Source: Clostridia bacterium (GTDB taxonomy: Bacteria > Bacillota_A > Clostridia > Oscillospirales > Acutalibacteraceae). From it: a DNA stretch of 16,357 nt. The position numbers were made by a program, and so were the translations under genes. The stretch spans positions 1-16,357 of the forward strand of contig JAFPAK010000143.1 of assembly GCA_017390825.1 (NCBI GenBank), read 5' to 3'. Positions 14,992-16,357 of the stretch are shown piece by piece (the first letter of the stretch is position 1; each line of letters opens with the position of its first letter). The notes beneath the pieces are model-generated. The model did not search any database. It was not told the DNA's origin and saw only the letters and a program-made list of their open reading frames with translations.

Positions 14992-16326
14992 TCAGTTAGA
15001 TGATTCGCCGAGAGTTATCTTTACATTGTAATATCTTCCCGAACGGTAGACCGTAAGGGTGACCTGCTCTCCCGGCTGATATTTGAGCCTTTGATCATTG
15101 TATTCATCGGCACTTGAAATTTCAACGCCGTTGAATTCGGTAATGATGTCCTTTGATTTAATTCCTGCATTCTCGGCAGGTGAGCCGTTTTCTACCGACT
15201 GCACCACCGCACCACGGGGATAACCATACATTTCAAGCATATCCGAGGTGAATGCATTATTTATTGAAATGCCTACATAGGCATACTTCTTATCCTTATT
15301 TTCGATTATATTATCGCAGATCTCTTTAACCTTGTTTGAGGGAATAGCAAATCCCATACCCTCATATGCCTCGCTGCTTATCTTTGATGAGTTAATACCG
15401 ATAAGCTCACCCGAAATATTCACCAGCGCACCGCCGGAATTGCCGGGGTTGATAGCCGCATCTGTCTGGATAACGGTCATTTCACCCGTGCCCTCAAGCT
15501 GGATAGTACGATCAAGACCGCTTACAATTCCGCTCGATACAGAACTCATAAAATCAAGTCCGCCGGGGCAACCGATAGCAATTGCCGTATCGCCTACTGC
15601 AAGTTCTTCTGAATCTGCATAATCTATCGCTGTAAGTCCGGTTTTATCGATCTTTATAACTGCAAGGTCAATACTGCTGTCATAACCAACAACATTTGCT
15701 GCAATGGCAGTTTCCGGATCAGTTGCGAGATAAACATTTATCTGTGCAGTATATCCACTTGAAGCGGTAACTGCGTTTGATATTACATGATAGTTTGTTA
15801 CGATATACCCGTCGTTACTGATTATAACACCCGATCCTTCACTTGAGGAACTTTCATCCCCGTAGAAGAAGTAGTAATACGGGTCGTTATTATTGGAAGA
15901 AACCGCAGCGCTGATACCTACAACTGAATCGGTCACCTTTTGCGCTACCGCAGACACAATATTGGTTGCAGTTTTATCAACATTTATAACAGTATTCTGC
16001 GAGGTGCCTCCCTCTGATATCTGAGTTACGTTTTTACTCATATAAAATGCAACTCCGACAGATGAAACCACACCCGAAAGCAGAGCACATATAACACAGC
16101 ATGCGATAAGAGCGCCTATACCGATGCGTTTTTTCTCTTTCTTGACCTTTTGCGGCTTTGGAGGATAATAATATCCTGTGATTGTTGAGTATGTGTTGAC
16201 AGGAGGTGTCTGCTCATACATATCTGTATAATGCTTCTGATACTGCTGCCGATTGAAATGATACTCACCATTTACACTTTGATGCTCCTGATCAAAGCCA
16301 TTGTTGTTATTGAAATCGTTATCCAT
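14992..16326 (-). CDS. htrA: membrane-anchored HtrA/DegP-type serine protease with PDZ domain
   Basis: The protein has 444 residues. A cytoplasmic N-terminal tail (1-60) is rich in N, Q and Y. A basic stretch KVKKEKKR leads into one membrane span (about 68-96). Outside the cell are a trypsin-like domain with the catalytic triad H180 (VTNYHVI), D220 (SSIDLAVIKID) and S297 (GNSGGALVN), and a single C-terminal PDZ domain (about 348-440). This is the usual plan of Firmicute HtrA/HtrB/YyxA proteins, which degrade or refold damaged exported proteins. I start at ATG 16326 (MDNDFNNNN), 8 bases after AAGGG. The in-frame GTG at 16335 overlaps that ribosome site. The promoter lies outside the window. 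The long gap and terminator separate it from the GH9 genes, so it is probably not co-transcribed with them. Confidence 0.95.
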   Translation of the reverse strand: MDNDFNNNNGFDQEHQSVNGEYHFNRQQYQKHYTDMYEQTPPVNTYSTITGYYYPPKPQKVKKEKKRIGIGALIACCVICALLSGVVSSVGVAFYMSKNVTQISEGGTSQNTVINVDKTATNIVSAVAQKVTDSVVGISAAVSSNNNDPYYYFFYGDESSSSEGSGVIISNDGYIVTNYHVISNAVTASSGYTAQINVYLATDPETAIAANVVGYDSSIDLAVIKIDKTGLTAIDYADSEELAVGDTAIAIGCPGGLDFMSSVSSGIVSGLDRTIQLEGTGEMTVIQTDAAINPGNSGGALVNISGELIGINSSKISSEAYEGMGFAIPSNKVKEICDNIIENKDKKYAYVGISINNAFTSDMLEMYGYPRGAVVQSVENGSPAENAGIKSKDIITEFNGVEISSADEYNDQRLKYQPGEQVTLTVYRSGRYYNVKITLGESSN

Positions 16327-16357
16327 TAAAAACACCCTTTTTATTAAGTTGTTTTAC

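Overview
The window looks like part of a genome from a low-to-moderate GC Firmicute of the Ruminococcus / Oscillospiraceae type, probably a fibre-degrading gut anaerobe. The pointers are strong AAGGAGG-type ribosome sites, many TTGnnn-N17-TATAAT promoters, a T-box controlled pheST operon, and above all two secreted family 9 glycoside hydrolases carrying type I dockerins, the hallmark of a cellulosome. No scaffoldin or cohesin gene lies in the window.

Layout. Bases 1-147 are a GC-rich fragment of an asparagine synthetase gene on the + strand. It joins abruptly, head-on, to an aspartate kinase gene on the - strand. Base composition and homology both change at the join, so this end is probably an assembly chimera or, less likely, a rearrangement breakpoint. 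Next come hom-lysC (homoserine dehydrogenase and aspartate kinase, - strand), divergent from rlmA (23S rRNA guanine-N1 methyltransferase, + strand). rlmA converges on pheT across a hairpin terminator. pheS-pheT (- strand) is preceded by a complete Phe-specific T-box leader with its own promoter and terminator. Then come a 66-residue orphan gene with a perfect consensus promoter and its own terminator, and a coupled pair encoding a YgjP-type metallopeptidase-like protein and a RluA-family pseudouridine synthase.

From 8.6 to 14.8 kb three GH9 genes stand in tandem on the - strand, each with its own recognisable promoter. In transcription order they are a secreted dockerin-GH9 (690 aa), a second secreted dockerin-GH9 paralogue (701 aa) and a GH9 with no signal peptide and no dockerin (567 aa). 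Upstream of them, at the right edge, is a membrane-anchored HtrA-type serine protease with a PDZ domain, also on the - strand.

How they fit together. The two dockerin enzymes would be exported and plugged into a cellulosome to cut cellulose or other beta-glucans. The leaderless GH9 would act in the cytoplasm, presumably on imported oligosaccharides. The HtrA protease guards protein quality at the outer face of the membrane. The remaining genes are housekeeping: aspartate-family amino acids, Phe-tRNA charging and rRNA modification. I found no rRNA or tRNA gene, CRISPR array, insertion sequence or prophage gene. No gene-free stretch exceeds about 375 bases, and the longest (6644-7014) is filled by the T-box leader, its promoter and a terminator.
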